A stretch of DNA of 64,000 nucleotides. It comes from Moritella sp. F3 (GTDB lineage Bacteria; Pseudomonadota; Gammaproteobacteria; Enterobacterales; Moritellaceae). Location of the stretch: the NCBI RefSeq assembly GCF_015082335.1, contig NZ_BLRL01000001.1, forward strand, positions 372,001 to 436,000. The letters are read 5' to 3'. Position 1 is the first letter of the stretch. Each line of letters begins with the position of its first letter. The position numbers and the translations under genes are program-made. Shown here one piece after another: positions 1-9,627 of the stretch. The notes beneath the pieces are model-generated. The model had not been told where the DNA came from, did not search any database, and saw only the letters and a list, made by a program, of their open reading frames with translations.

Positions 1-1
1 A

Positions 2-2788
2 TCACAACAGTTCCAACGTTATGTCGACGATATCTACACTTCAGTGAGTTATAAATATAGACCCATCACTCAACTTTTTGGTTACCTGAGTACTAGCGCT
101 GATTGGGATCACGAGCAAGCCGCTGATATCAGCTTAATCAAAGCAATAGACCTGACTCGATATCTCGCCAAAGATACCTTAACGAATTCCATTTACATGG
201 GTTTCCCAAATGGCGATCTGTTAGGTGCTCATAAACTCAGTTCTAAAACTAAACAGTACTATTATGATGCACCTGAACACGCTAAATTTGTCATCGAAAC
301 ACTAACCTATAAGCAAGTAAATTCAAATGAACTGACTCGCGTTTATCTCAGCAACAGTTTTGACATCATTGATACAACAGTAACTAAAAACGATACATTA
401 AATATATCTGAACGGGCTTGGTACAAAATTGGCAAACAGAGTCCAAATCTCGTGCCAACACCAGTATACAAAGATTTAAGAACCAATGAAGATTCGTTGA
501 CCTTGGTACAAAGGCACAAGTTTTCCGATGTTGTTATCGCCACCGACCTGAATATTAGAACCATCGTCGATAGTCTAAAAGCCTCTGATTTAAGTGATGA
601 TGCTATACGTGTATTATTTGGTGACAAAGGCCAATTTGTTGTTTATCACAATAGCGATAGCCGTTTTTCAAATTTCAATGACACAACGGATGATGTGGGT
701 CTCAATGACTTATTGCAAAGAGATAAAATTAAATCCATCATTAAAAATAATCTGAATAAAAAGAAGCTTTTCACCTTTCATTTCAAAGGTAAAGAATGGC
801 TCGCACAAAGTCATACAATCAATTTTATGCAGAACAACAATGCACGTCTTCTCATTGCAGTGCCTAAAGATAGTATATTAGGCCCATCAAAAAAAATGCT
901 CCATGAAACGATGTTAATACTCGTTTCAGTCGGTTTGTTATTCATTCCATTAAGCTGGTTATTCAGTCGCGTATTAACACGACCTCTACGTACACTCTCA
1001 GTGCAAATTAAACAAGTTACTGCGCTGGATGTATCTGAAACAACAACAAAAATATCTCATATTGAAGAAATCGCTGAACTGCAACTCTCTACAGCTAAAA
1101 TGAGAAAAACACTAGATGATTTTTTACGCTTACTTACTATGCTTTCAAATGAACAAGATATTCATAGCCTATTAGAAAAAACCTGTGATAAGGCCAGCGT
1201 AATGCTCGATGCTGATAGTGCTTTTGTATATTTAAAATCTGAAGAGGATGGCAACATTTTAGAGCCCTTTATTTTACATACTCAAGATGCCAAAATTAAT
1301 GCAGATATAACACAGTGCCCTCGCCTCTCGACACAGTGGCCGTATGAAAAATTAAGAAACAATGTCAATGTGAAGGACATTCAATTTAATCTTATCCATC
1401 CAATGCTTAAAACTGCGTTAATTAAAGCAGGAATACACCCAGAAAACAGTAATGTTTATACGTTAACCATTCCTTTGGTCGATCGCAGCGGCAGTATTCT
1501 CGGTCTCATTGGTTTTAGTTACGATCAATGCCTTGATGGAGAAGAACTAACGCATGTCATGGGCGTGGCAAAAGCATTATCTGATTTTGTTTCACTCTCT
1601 TTTGAAGGCCAGGACTTAATAGCCAAACAAAAAGACTTACTCAATTCATTTATCAAATTAATTGCTGGCGCGATTGATACGAAATCACCTTACACAGGCG
1701 CTCACTGCCAGCGTGTACCAGAACTTGCAAGTATGCTCGCAGCCGAGGCATCTAAATCAACACAAAGGCAGTTCAGTAAATTCAATTTGGACTCAGAAGG
1801 CTGGGAGCAGCTCAATATCGCGGCATGGTTACATGACTGCGGTAAGGTAACGACACCTGAGTATATAATAGATAAAGCAACAAAGTTAGAGACTATTTAT
1901 AATCGTATTCATGAAGTTAGAATGCGTTTTGAAGTACTTATCCGCGATGCTCAGATTCAAGCATTGACGGCTATATCACAAGGTGAATGCGCAAAACAAA
2001 CCAACAATATCCTGGCTGGAAATATAGCTCAAATTGAAGATGACTTTGCATTCATCGCTAAGTGTAATCTCGGTGAAAATAAGATTGATGACGATGCGGT
2101 AGCCAGAATTGAATCAATCTCTCAGCAGACTTGGTTACGCTTCCTTGACGACGAACTTGGGCTTTCTCCCGCTGAACGATCACAAAAAAATAGAATAGCA
2201 TCTATCACACTCCCTACCATGGAACCCGTGTTGTCAGATCGCGCTGAACACATGATTTCACATATAGATAACTCATTGGAATTAGAAGCTCACTTACGCT
2301 TTAACATGAAACGTCCGCTACAACGTAATAACCTGGGCGAACTGCATAACCTCATGATCCAACGTGGCACCATTAATGCTGAAGAACGCTACGTCATTAA
2401 CCACCACGTAATCCAAACAATCACAATGCTGGAGCAACTGCCGTTACCACCCCATCTAAGCCGAGTACCAGAGATCGCAGGTGGTCATCACGAACAATTA
2501 AATGGTCGCGGTTATCCACGAGGTTATAAAGAAGATGAAATATCACTTGAAGCACGTATATTAGCTATTTCAGATGTATTTGAGGCATTAACAGCCAGCG
2601 ATAGACCTTATAAAACAGCTAAATCACTGAGCCAAAGTATTAAAATATTAAGCTTTATGAGTAAAGACAGACATATAGACAGCGATTTATTTAAACTATT
2701 TTTGAGTTCCGGAATTTATCTTGATTATGCACACAAATATCTTAAACCAGAGCAAATTGATCATGTTGATATTTCAGAATATTTATAG
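2..2788 (+). CDS. Membrane HD-GYP phosphohydrolase with sensor, HAMP-like and GAF-like regions (5' partial)
   Basis: The frame is open from base 2 with no stop before the first possible start (GTG at 44), so the gene probably begins outside the window. Counting from the GTG, residues 1-280 look like an extracytoplasmic dCache-type sensor. One membrane segment lies at about 285-310, followed by a HAMP-like linker, a GAF-like region (about 370-530) and a C-terminal HD-GYP domain. The HD motif reads LHDCGK, and the later motif HHEQLNGRGYP is the GYP signature. HD-GYP proteins are usually cyclic-di-GMP phosphodiesterases. About 150 residues of helical sequence separate the HD half from the GYP half, more than in typical family members. 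A pilin gene follows 121 bases downstream. Family assignment is firm; the ligand is unknown and enzyme activity is inferred. Confidence 0.9.
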   Translation, partial: SQQFQRYVDDIYTSVSYKYRPITQLFGYLSTSADWDHEQAADISLIKAIDLTRYLAKDTLTNSIYMGFPNGDLLGAHKLSSKTKQYYYDAPEHAKFVIETLTYKQVNSNELTRVYLSNSFDIIDTTVTKNDTLNISERAWYKIGKQSPNLVPTPVYKDLRTNEDSLTLVQRHKFSDVVIATDLNIRTIVDSLKASDLSDDAIRVLFGDKGQFVVYHNSDSRFSNFNDTTDDVGLNDLLQRDKIKSIIKNNLNKKKLFTFHFKGKEWLAQSHTINFMQNNNARLLIAVPKDSILGPSKKMLHETMLILVSVGLLFIPLSWLFSRVLTRPLRTLSVQIKQVTALDVSETTTKISHIEEIAELQLSTAKMRKTLDDFLRLLTMLSNEQDIHSLLEKTCDKASVMLDADSAFVYLKSEEDGNILEPFILHTQDAKINADITQCPRLSTQWPYEKLRNNVNVKDIQFNLIHPMLKTALIKAGIHPENSNVYTLTIPLVDRSGSILGLIGFSYDQCLDGEELTHVMGVAKALSDFVSLSFEGQDLIAKQKDLLNSFIKLIAGAIDTKSPYTGAHCQRVPELASMLAAEASKSTQRQFSKFNLDSEGWEQLNIAAWLHDCGKVTTPEYIIDKATKLETIYNRIHEVRMRFEVLIRDAQIQALTAISQGECAKQTNNILAGNIAQIEDDFAFIAKCNLGENKIDDDAVARIESISQQTWLRFLDDELGLSPAERSQKNRIASITLPTMEPVLSDRAEHMISHIDNSLELEAHLRFNMKRPLQRNNLGELHNLMIQRGTINAEERYVINHHVIQTITMLEQLPLPPHLSRVPEIAGGHHEQLNGRGYPRGYKEDEISLEARILAISDVFEALTASDRPYKTAKSLSQSIKILSFMSKDRHIDSDLFKLFLSSGIYLDYAHKYLKPEQIDHVDISEYL

Positions 2789-2909
2789 CTTAAGTAAATT
2801 ATAATATAGCGAATGCAATATAGTGTAAACAACCTAGTCATTTAGTAGTACTAGCTGTGATAATCGCGCAAACAAACATATAGACGCGATAAATAGCTAG
2901 GATATAACA

Positions 2910-3416
2910 ATGAAAAAAAATGGGTTTACCTTAATTGAATTGGTGATCGTCATCATTATTCTAGGCGTTTTAGCTGCGACAGCAGTACCAAAGTTCATTA
3001 ATTTACAAAGCGATGCACGTATAGCTACGCTAGAAGGCGTTGAGGGGGCAATATTATCAGCAAATAATATTGTTTATAGCAAAGCAGTTATACAAGGTAT
3101 TGAAAATACCAAAGGCGCAATCTCAACAGGTAGCAGTGCATTAGCAAGGTCAGTCACGTCGACTTCTGAAAACAGTATCGATACGTTTAATGGTAACATT
3201 GTCATGACACCGGATAACTTAAGAAAAGCCATGACAACATCACTTCACATTGTTGAAGCACTTGATGGTGAAGAGCCAAACGCAGATACAACTGTTTATC
3301 TTTCTATTGATATGACGACAAGTGACGATATTCTAGAAAGTGAATGCTTTGTTGGCGTCGCAAATGACGGCGAAGACGGAAGCCTTTACTTTGTTGGGGA
3401 TAAATCAAACTGTTAA
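2910..3416 (+). CDS. Type IV pilin-like (MSHA-type) prepilin
   Basis: The 168-residue product starts with a very short basic leader followed by [19 protein letters not shown], the prepilin peptidase cleavage and N-methylation motif with Glu5 of the mature protein. The hydrophobic stretch continues into a typical alpha-1 spine. Two cysteines near the C-terminus (ESEC and SNC) could form the D-loop disulfide of type IV pilins. Length and C-terminal style resemble MshA-type major pilins, but no MSHA assembly genes are nearby, so the gene is an orphan relying on assembly proteins elsewhere. A strong hairpin closes the unit. It could instead be a pseudopilin. Prepilin class is certain; the exact pilus is not. 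Confidence 0.9.
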   Translation: MKKNGFTLIELVIVIIILGVLAATAVPKFINLQSDARIATLEGVEGAILSANNIVYSKAVIQGIENTKGAISTGSSALARSVTSTSENSIDTFNGNIVMTPDNLRKAMTTSLHIVEALDGEEPNADTTVYLSIDMTTSDDILESECFVGVANDGEDGSLYFVGDKSNC

Positions 3417-3459
3417 TTCTAGATACTAAATGAGGTTTTTTCTATACGCTAGAAACTAA

Positions 3460-3485
3460 AACGCCATCTACAGAGAGATGGCGTT
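3460..3485 (+). terminator. Hairpin terminator after the pilin gene
   Basis: A perfect 10-bp inverted repeat (AACGCCATCT and AGATGGCGTT) surrounds a 6-base loop and is followed by AAATTTT. It lies 44 bases after the pilin stop and isolates that gene. The T run is weak, so termination strength is uncertain. Confidence 0.75.
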
Positions 3486-3551
3486 AAATTTTGAATTCCT
3501 AGATATTAGTAACCTAAGTGTCTTGGGTAAGTGAATTTTGTGTTATATAAA

Positions 3552-3764
3552 TCACCGAAAACAGGAGTTGCAGGTACTGAATTTTTCATAGGTCTCACCT
3601 TCTAAATCATTAATCAAAAATTGAACCTCGTGGCTCAGTTGATCTCGGTTCCTTGGAGGCGGTTTAACGGACTCATCCTTTGAGCATTTTTCTATCTTCT
3701 TTTTCAGAAGATGTGACCAATGTAACATAAATAATTCATTACGCAAGCTTTCATTTGAAACCAA
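3552..3764 (-). CDS. Possible small protein of 70 residues, unrecognised
   Basis: This frame sits in the 350 bases between the pilin terminator and the end of icmF. The only in-frame start at the 5' end is TTG, and a stop lies almost immediately upstream. The translation is hydrophilic, rich in Lys, Glu and Asp, has a CxxC near the end and no membrane segment, which looks more protein-like than random shadow frames. I recognise no family and see no convincing Shine-Dalgarno sequence. It may be noncoding or a decayed remnant. Confidence 0.25.
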   Translation of the reverse strand: MVSNESLRNELFMLHWSHLLKKKIEKCSKDESVKPPPRNRDQLSHEVQFLINDLEGETYEKFSTCNSCFR

Positions 3765-3835
3765 TCACATAATCAAACAAATAAACTAGACTTTTAGCGA
3801 CCTAATTGTGTTTCCTTTCAGTCTGAAACAACAAT

Positions 3836-6800
3836 CTACATATTTCTACGATATTTACCTCCAGTCAAATACAACACATCAGTTAACTGAGATAAACTCG
3901 CATAAGGCACCGCATTCATCAGCACAGCAAAGCTATTATCACCAGCCAATAATCCCGTCCTCATCGTATCCAATAACAACGCAGCCTGCAGTTTATGCTG
4001 TAACTTAAATTGTAATACACTGTCTATTTGTTGCTGCTTCTTAGTTTCACTACAACGCACTAATTCTTTATCATTTAATGGTGTCGTTTCATGCTGTTCT
4101 GGATCTCTGGACATGCAATTAACCCCCACCATATCAAGTTCGGCAGTGCCTTTTAACTTCTCGTAATACATGCTTTGCTGTTGTATTTGGGTGCGTTGAT
4201 AACCAGTTTCAATTGCGCCAAGCACCCCACCACGACGGGCTAAGCGATTAAATTCGCCATAGACGGATTCTTCAACAAGATCGGTTAACTGCTCGATAAT
4301 ATAACTACCTTGCAAAGGATTTTGATTTTTATTTAAGCCAAACTCACGATTAATAATGGATTGAATCGACAGCGCACGATAGACGGAGTTTTCCGTCGGT
4401 GTCGTGATCGTTTCATCATATGCATTTGTATGTAAGCTATTGCAGTTATCACACAACGCATACATAGCTTGTAGACTCGTGCGTATATCATTCAAATCAA
4501 TTTCTTGTGATTGCAGGCTGCGACCAGATGTTTGGATGTGATACTTTAATTTTTGGCTACGCTCATTGGCCTTATAGACTGATTTTAATGTTCTTGACCA
4601 TATCCGTCGTGCAACGCGTCCTATCACGGCATATTCAGGATCCATACCATTACTAAAGAAAAAACTAAGTCGTGGTGCAACATCGTCAATATCCAAACCT
4701 TGCGCTAAATAATACTCTAATAACGTAAAACCATTCGCCAATGTAAAGGCCAGCTGCGTGATGGGGTTCGCCCCCGCTTCACCAATGTGATAGCCACTCA
4801 CTGACACTGGGTAAAACTTCTCAATCGCGTTTTCACTAAAGTAACCTTGCATATCAGCCATTAACTTTAGTGAGAAATCGAGTGAGAAAATACACTCATT
4901 TTGCGCGATCTCTTCTTTTAAAATATCAGCTTGCAGTGTGCCTCTGACTTTTTGATAAGTCGCGCTTTTCAATAACATGTATTCCGTTTCTAAGCCAAGT
5001 AATTCACTCATTAACACCTGACCAGAAATGCCGAGTAATTTAAGCCCTAGACCTTCATGCCCTTGCGGCAACTCACCGCGATACACAGGCCGTTGTTTTG
5101 CCGTCATGCCTGTAGAAGTTAAATAGCGAGTTATGTGTTTGTTAGCTTTTGACCATAATTTCATTTTAGTTAAATAGAGTTCAACTTGTTGATCTATCGC
5201 GGTGTGTAAAAACCACGCCATCAGGACGGGTGCAGGGCCGTTAATCGTCATAGATACCGACGTGCCAACATCACAGAGGTCGATGCCAGAATACAGTATT
5301 TTCATATCATCGAGCGTCGCTATGGATACCCCAGACATACCAATACACGCAAACACATCTGGACTTAAAGCAGGATCGTGACCGTAAAGGGTATTAGGAT
5401 CGAACGCCGTTGATAAGCGAATCGATTTTTGCCCTTTAATCAAATAATGAAAACGCTTATTGGTATCTTCAGCTAAGCCTTCTCCGGCAAACATCCGTGT
5501 AGGGTCTTCATCATTATGCCTTTTGGGGAAAACGCCCGCGGTATAAGGAAACTGCCCAGGGCAATTTTCATTCAGTAAAAACGCCGTTATATTATCCCAA
5601 TGTCGCTCACTTGGTTTCACCACATGGGGGATAACAGTGCCGCTTAAACTCACAAAGTGATCTTTATGTTCACCATACGTTTGATGAGAATCGATGGTAT
5701 CAACACCCTCTTCAATTCGTTTTAATGCCAACTCATCTTCGTCTCTGAACCAAGCCAATAACGCATGTCTAAGTGGCACTGACAGCTTAGCTAAAAGCTT
5801 GTTATAACGTGCTCGTAACGGTGGTAAGATCATTTTTAGCGAAGCATCTGTGACTAGAAAACTGTGCTCATCAGATTCATTGGCTATATCAGCCTGTGGG
5901 TAGCGCCCTAGTTTAGTCGGTAAACAAGGATCGCCGAGATCAGCTAACACTTGATAACAACTATGCAGTTCCCGTACTTGTGCTATTTGCTGCGCATTCG
6001 TATCGCTTAATTCTGCGTAATGATTATAGATACGCGTTAAATAATCCGGATGTTGTAAATTTAACTGACTTGCGGATAGCGTCCAATCATAACGGGGATA
6101 ATGCGTGAGTACTTGTTGATATATTTTTTCAATATCAGGCTGTGTGGCAAAAGGTAACTGAGTGCCATATTTGGCCTTGAATTCGGTCATCAAAAATGCG
6201 ATAAATCGATTAAAACCATGATCGTCATAGTGACTTGCGACCATCGGAAATACAGGCAGGCCATGACTCGCAGCATGCTTTACTTGCTGATTAAAGCGCC
6301 ACTGTTGTTGTACGTCATTAAACGCATCTTCACTGCCTTGTTGATCTGCTTTATTCAGCACCACAGCATCGGCATATTGTAACATTTCAATTTTTTCTAG
6401 CTGACTACTCGCACCATAATCCTTGGTCATGAGATAAAGACTAAAATCAACCAGATCAACTATCGCGCTATCGCTTTGACCAATACCCGCAGTCTCAACT
6501 AACACCAGATCAAAGCCCTGGCTAATCAATATCGGCACACAAGTTTGTAACGATTGGCTGACCGACACATTAGCTTGTCGTGTGGCCATCGACCGCATAA
6601 ATAACCGTTCGTGCGGTAAAGTGTTTATGCGAATCCGATCGCCGAGCAAAGCCCCCCCCGTTTTTTGTGCACTGGGATCCACGGCTAAATAGGCAATCTT
6701 AATATCAGGATAAAGCTGTAATAATGCCGCTAATAGTTCATCAATAAAGGTGCTTTTACCCGCTCCGCCTGTACCAGTAATCCCCATTACCACGCTTTTA

Positions 6801-7417
6801 TTTACACCTTCAGGAGCTGGCAACAATACAGGTACAGCACTTGCTTTACTGCTATTAGCTTTACCACTATCATTAGCAATACTATTTATCGCTAATCTGT
6901 CTTGCTCAATAGCAGTGATTAACTGTCCTAAATACAAATCCGTTACAGGTTTTCGTGTTAATTTTTTAAGCTTAAATTTTGCGGTTGTTTTAGGTTTAAC
7001 CGCGATTAAACGGCTTAATAAATCACTTATCATCTCATCTAAACTCAATACATCATCACTGGTATAAACGCGTGTAATGCCTTGCTCTTCTAATCTTCTC
7101 GCTTCAGCAGCAGAAATCGTCGCACCACCGCCCACGAATATTGCTGGTTTAGCGCCGACGTCGGCCAGACTAGATAATAAATAACCGAAATAAGCGTTAT
7201 GCCCACCTTGATAGGAACTCATCGCAATGGCATCAACATCTTCTTGTAAGGCTGCAGTCACCACATCATGCACAGAGCGGTTAATGCCTAAGTGGATAAC
7301 TTCAACGCCTCGCGCTTGTAATAACCGTCGTACAATATTAATTGCCGCGTCATGACCGTCAAATAGACACGTCGCAGTTAAAATGCGCAAAGGGAACTTG
7401 GTTGAAGTCATTTTCAT
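3836..7417 (-). CDS. icmF: Fused isobutyryl-CoA mutase IcmF (B12-binding, G-protein chaperone and mutase domains)
   Basis: IcmF interconverts isobutyryl-CoA and n-butyryl-CoA with adenosylcobalamin. The N-terminal B12 domain (about 10-140) has the family motif DGHDAAI at 20-26. A MeaI-type GTPase chaperone follows, with Walker A GITGTGGAGKST at 212-223, ETAGIGQ at 308-314 and NKAD at 355-358. The large mutase barrel occupies about residue 560 to the end. The substrate segment reads PYTAGVFP, as in isobutyryl-CoA mutases, where methylmalonyl-CoA mutase has its Tyr/Arg pair. At 1193 residues it is somewhat longer than well-studied IcmFs of about 1,100. It is the last gene of the LeuDH-BCKDH run, 57 bases after E2, with GGAG 9 bases before its ATG. 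It probably handles isobutyryl-CoA made from valine by BCKDH; some IcmFs also isomerise isovaleryl-CoA to pivalyl-CoA. Confidence 0.95.
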   Translation of the reverse strand: MKMTSTKFPLRILTATCLFDGHDAAINIVRRLLQARGVEVIHLGINRSVHDVVTAALQEDVDAIAMSSYQGGHNAYFGYLLSSLADVGAKPAIFVGGGATISAAEARRLEEQGITRVYTSDDVLSLDEMISDLLSRLIAVKPKTTAKFKLKKLTRKPVTDLYLGQLITAIEQDRLAINSIANDSGKANSSKASAVPVLLPAPEGVNKSVVMGITGTGGAGKSTFIDELLAALLQLYPDIKIAYLAVDPSAQKTGGALLGDRIRINTLPHERLFMRSMATRQANVSVSQSLQTCVPILISQGFDLVLVETAGIGQSDSAIVDLVDFSLYLMTKDYGASSQLEKIEMLQYADAVVLNKADQQGSEDAFNDVQQQWRFNQQVKHAASHGLPVFPMVASHYDDHGFNRFIAFLMTEFKAKYGTQLPFATQPDIEKIYQQVLTHYPRYDWTLSASQLNLQHPDYLTRIYNHYAELSDTNAQQIAQVRELHSCYQVLADLGDPCLPTKLGRYPQADIANESDEHSFLVTDASLKMILPPLRARYNKLLAKLSVPLRHALLAWFRDEDELALKRIEEGVDTIDSHQTYGEHKDHFVSLSGTVIPHVVKPSERHWDNITAFLLNENCPGQFPYTAGVFPKRHNDEDPTRMFAGEGLAEDTNKRFHYLIKGQKSIRLSTAFDPNTLYGHDPALSPDVFACIGMSGVSIATLDDMKILYSGIDLCDVGTSVSMTINGPAPVLMAWFLHTAIDQQVELYLTKMKLWSKANKHITRYLTSTGMTAKQRPVYRGELPQGHEGLGLKLLGISGQVLMSELLGLETEYMLLKSATYQKVRGTLQADILKEEIAQNECIFSLDFSLKLMADMQGYFSENAIEKFYPVSVSGYHIGEAGANPITQLAFTLANGFTLLEYYLAQGLDIDDVAPRLSFFFSNGMDPEYAVIGRVARRIWSRTLKSVYKANERSQKLKYHIQTSGRSLQSQEIDLNDIRTSLQAMYALCDNCNSLHTNAYDETITTPTENSVYRALSIQSIINREFGLNKNQNPLQGSYIIEQLTDLVEESVYGEFNRLARRGGVLGAIETGYQRTQIQQQSMYYEKLKGTAELDMVGVNCMSRDPEQHETTPLNDKELVRCSETKKQQQIDSVLQFKLQHKLQAALLLDTMRTGLLAGDNSFAVLMNAVPYASLSQLTDVLYLTGGKYRRNM

Positions 7418-7474
7418 CGTTCTTCACTCCGTATTTTTTATAAAACATTCTTGCTAACAATCATTTCTATTACG

Positions 7475-8650
7475 TTAATCTTCCAGAGCCAGATCAGCCA
7501 TTAATACCGCGAGGAATCGAGCCGCTTCTCCCCCTGTTATCGACCGATGATCAAACGTTAAAGACAGTGGTAGGAAAGTACGTTCAACAATACCGGATTG
7601 ATCGTCACCTTTTTTAGCCAAGAGTAGTTGTTGAAATAAACGCCCCGTCCCCAATATTGCGACAGTAGGTGGCATTACAATCGGATTGGCATATTTACCC
7701 ACCATACTGCCAAAGTTAGACAAGGTAATGGTACTGCCACGCAGATCATCTGCAGCAATTTTACGCTGTGTAACTAACTCTTTAATCGTGTTAATTTTGT
7801 CCCGCATCGCCTCGGCACTGTAATTTTGTGCATCACGGATAACGGGAACAAATAAGCCATCCTTAGTATCAACAGCTAACCCTAGATGCATAGGGTTAAT
7901 AATACGACGACCGATGGCATGGCTGTCATACCACGCATTTAGCGTGGGTTCGGCTTCACAAGCCAGCGCCATTGCTCGTATCATTCGAACCGTTATATCA
8001 CCATGAGCAAACCAAGGTGTAATATCTGCATCATCATGTAGCGTAACAGGCACCACTTCGGCATGTGCTTGTGCCATGGCTTTTGCCATACTGCGACGCA
8101 CGCCTTTTAATGGTACCAACTCACCAACATCAGCAAAAATTTTAACGACACGCTCCACATCAGCAGCTGTAACCGTGCTGTGTGGGCCCGAAGGCGTAAC
8201 TATCGCTAAATCGATATTATATCTATGTGCGAGCGCACGAACTGCTGGCGTGGCTTTAACACCAATACTGCTACCCGATACCGATTGAGCTGTTTCTTTT
8301 AATTTAACTTCAGATGTGTGCAGTTCACCCACAACAGAGTTTGACGTTTTAGTCGGCTCCGCGGCTTGCTCTGAACCAGTGCTCGTAGCTATATCATCGC
8401 GGTCTGAAACCCCTGCTTCTTCAGAAAACTCAACAAGCGGATCGCCGGTATGAATAATATCGCCAACGTCGCCGTACAATTTCACCACTGTCGCATTCTC
8501 TGGACAGGGTATTTCGACAATCGCTTTAGCCGTTTCCATCGATACCATTAACTGGTCAGCAGTCACCATATCACCAGGTTTAACGAACCATTCAACAATC
8601 TCGGCTTCGGGTAAACCTTCCCCTAAATCAGGTAATTTGAATATATGCAT
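7475..8650 (-). CDS. bkdB: Branched-chain 2-oxoacid dehydrogenase E2 (lipoyl acyltransferase)
   Basis: E2 carries the acyl group on lipoamide and passes it to CoA. The single N-terminal lipoyl domain (1-78) has its lipoyl Lys at K42 in the sequence ETAKA, where ETDKA is usual. A linker rich in Ser, Thr and Glu leads to a peripheral-subunit-binding domain (about 132-167) and the catalytic domain (about 180-391). The catalytic His is H368 in DHRSITGG; the Asp of the canonical HRxxDG motif is Thr here. The ATG overlaps the E1beta stop (TAATG), showing translational coupling. At 391 residues it is short but normal for a one-lipoyl E2. E3 is not encoded in the window, so a shared Lpd is expected elsewhere. 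An acetoin- or pyruvate-type E2 is possible by domain alone, but LeuDH and IcmF favour branched-chain substrates. Confidence 0.9.
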   Translation of the reverse strand: MHIFKLPDLGEGLPEAEIVEWFVKPGDMVTADQLMVSMETAKAIVEIPCPENATVVKLYGDVGDIIHTGDPLVEFSEEAGVSDRDDIATSTGSEQAAEPTKTSNSVVGELHTSEVKLKETAQSVSGSSIGVKATPAVRALAHRYNIDLAIVTPSGPHSTVTAADVERVVKIFADVGELVPLKGVRRSMAKAMAQAHAEVVPVTLHDDADITPWFAHGDITVRMIRAMALACEAEPTLNAWYDSHAIGRRIINPMHLGLAVDTKDGLFVPVIRDAQNYSAEAMRDKINTIKELVTQRKIAADDLRGSTITLSNFGSMVGKYANPIVMPPTVAILGTGRLFQQLLLAKKGDDQSGIVERTFLPLSLTFDHRSITGGEAARFLAVLMADLALED

Positions 8651-9627
8651 TAGAACTCCATGACATTATTAACGGCGGTAACAATTCGCTCCACACTGGG
8701 CATATAGTATTTTTCCATTTTAGCCAGCGGCATGATGGTGTCGTAACCGCTTACCCGCATGACAGGGGCTAGCAACGTCATCAACCCTTCTTCCGCAATA
8801 ATGGCGGCAATTTCAGAGGCTACACCACCGCTTCGCGGCGCTTCTGACACAATGACACAGCGACCGGTTTTAGCTATCGAGCTTAATATCGTGGTTTTAT
8901 CAATTGGTTTGATACAAGCAAGGTCGATCACTTCAGCAGATATATTTCGTTCGGCTAATTGCTCTGCCGCTTGTAAGGTTTCATATAACATTGCCCCCCA
9001 ACTGACTAGCGTTACATCTGTCCCCTCACGTAAGGTAAAGCAAACATCTAGCGGTAAAGCTTGGCCATTATTGTCAACCGATTCAGTCTGTAAACGATAA
9101 ATTCGTTTCGGTTCTAAAAACACCACAGGATCAGGATCTCGGATAGCAGCAAGTAGCAAACCATAAGCACGACCAGGAGAAGAAGGAATAACAACACGTA
9201 TACCAGGAATATGAGCAAAAATAGCTTCGGTACTTTCGCTATGGTGCTCCGGTGCATGTATACCACCACCATACGGTGCTCTAAGCACCATAGGACAGGT
9301 CAATCGACCACGAGTACGATTACGCATCCGCCCAGCGTGGCATAAGAACTGATCGAAAGCAGCATAGATAAAACCCATAAATTGAATTTCTAGCACTGGT
9401 TTCATACCTTGAGCTGCTAACCCAATCGCCATGCCGCTAATCAGTGATTCAGCTAATGGGGTATCAATAACGCGATCACGACCAAACTCAGCCTGCAAGC
9501 CTTCCGTCGCGCGAAAAACACCGCCATTAGCACCGACATCTTCGCCCAGCACGATAACGTCTTTATCTTCAGTCATTGCATCAAACAAAGCATGATTGAC
9601 GCCATCAATAAGTGTCATGTCCTTCAT
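8650..9627 (-). CDS. bkdA2: Branched-chain 2-oxoacid dehydrogenase E1 beta subunit
   Basis: This 325-residue subunit has the transketolase pyrimidine-binding domain first (about 4-180; GEDVGANGGVFRAT, then DTPLAE and the conserved APYGGGIHAPEHHSES region) and the C-terminal transketolase domain after (about 195-320). With E1alpha it forms the alpha2beta2 thiamine-diphosphate enzyme that decarboxylates 2-oxoacids made from leucine, isoleucine and valine and acylates the lipoyl arm of E2. Its start overlaps the E1alpha stop by 4 bases and its stop overlaps the E2 start by one, so the three subunits are tightly coupled. GGAAGG lies upstream of the ATG. The symbol rests on context, since E1beta subunits of pyruvate and acetoin complexes look alike. 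Confidence 0.9.
   Translation of the reverse strand: MKDMTLIDGVNHALFDAMTEDKDVIVLGEDVGANGGVFRATEGLQAEFGRDRVIDTPLAESLISGMAIGLAAQGMKPVLEIQFMGFIYAAFDQFLCHAGRMRNRTRGRLTCPMVLRAPYGGGIHAPEHHSESTEAIFAHIPGIRVVIPSSPGRAYGLLLAAIRDPDPVVFLEPKRIYRLQTESVDNNGQALPLDVCFTLREGTDVTLVSWGAMLYETLQAAEQLAERNISAEVIDLACIKPIDKTTILSSIAKTGRCVIVSEAPRSGGVASEIAAIIAEEGLMTLLAPVMRVSGYDTIMPLAKMEKYYMPSVERIVTAVNNVMEF

Noticed and set aside
6750..7067. 105-codon frame opposite icmF
   Set aside because: Antisense shadow of the icmF GTPase domain, hydrophobic and without a start signal of its own.
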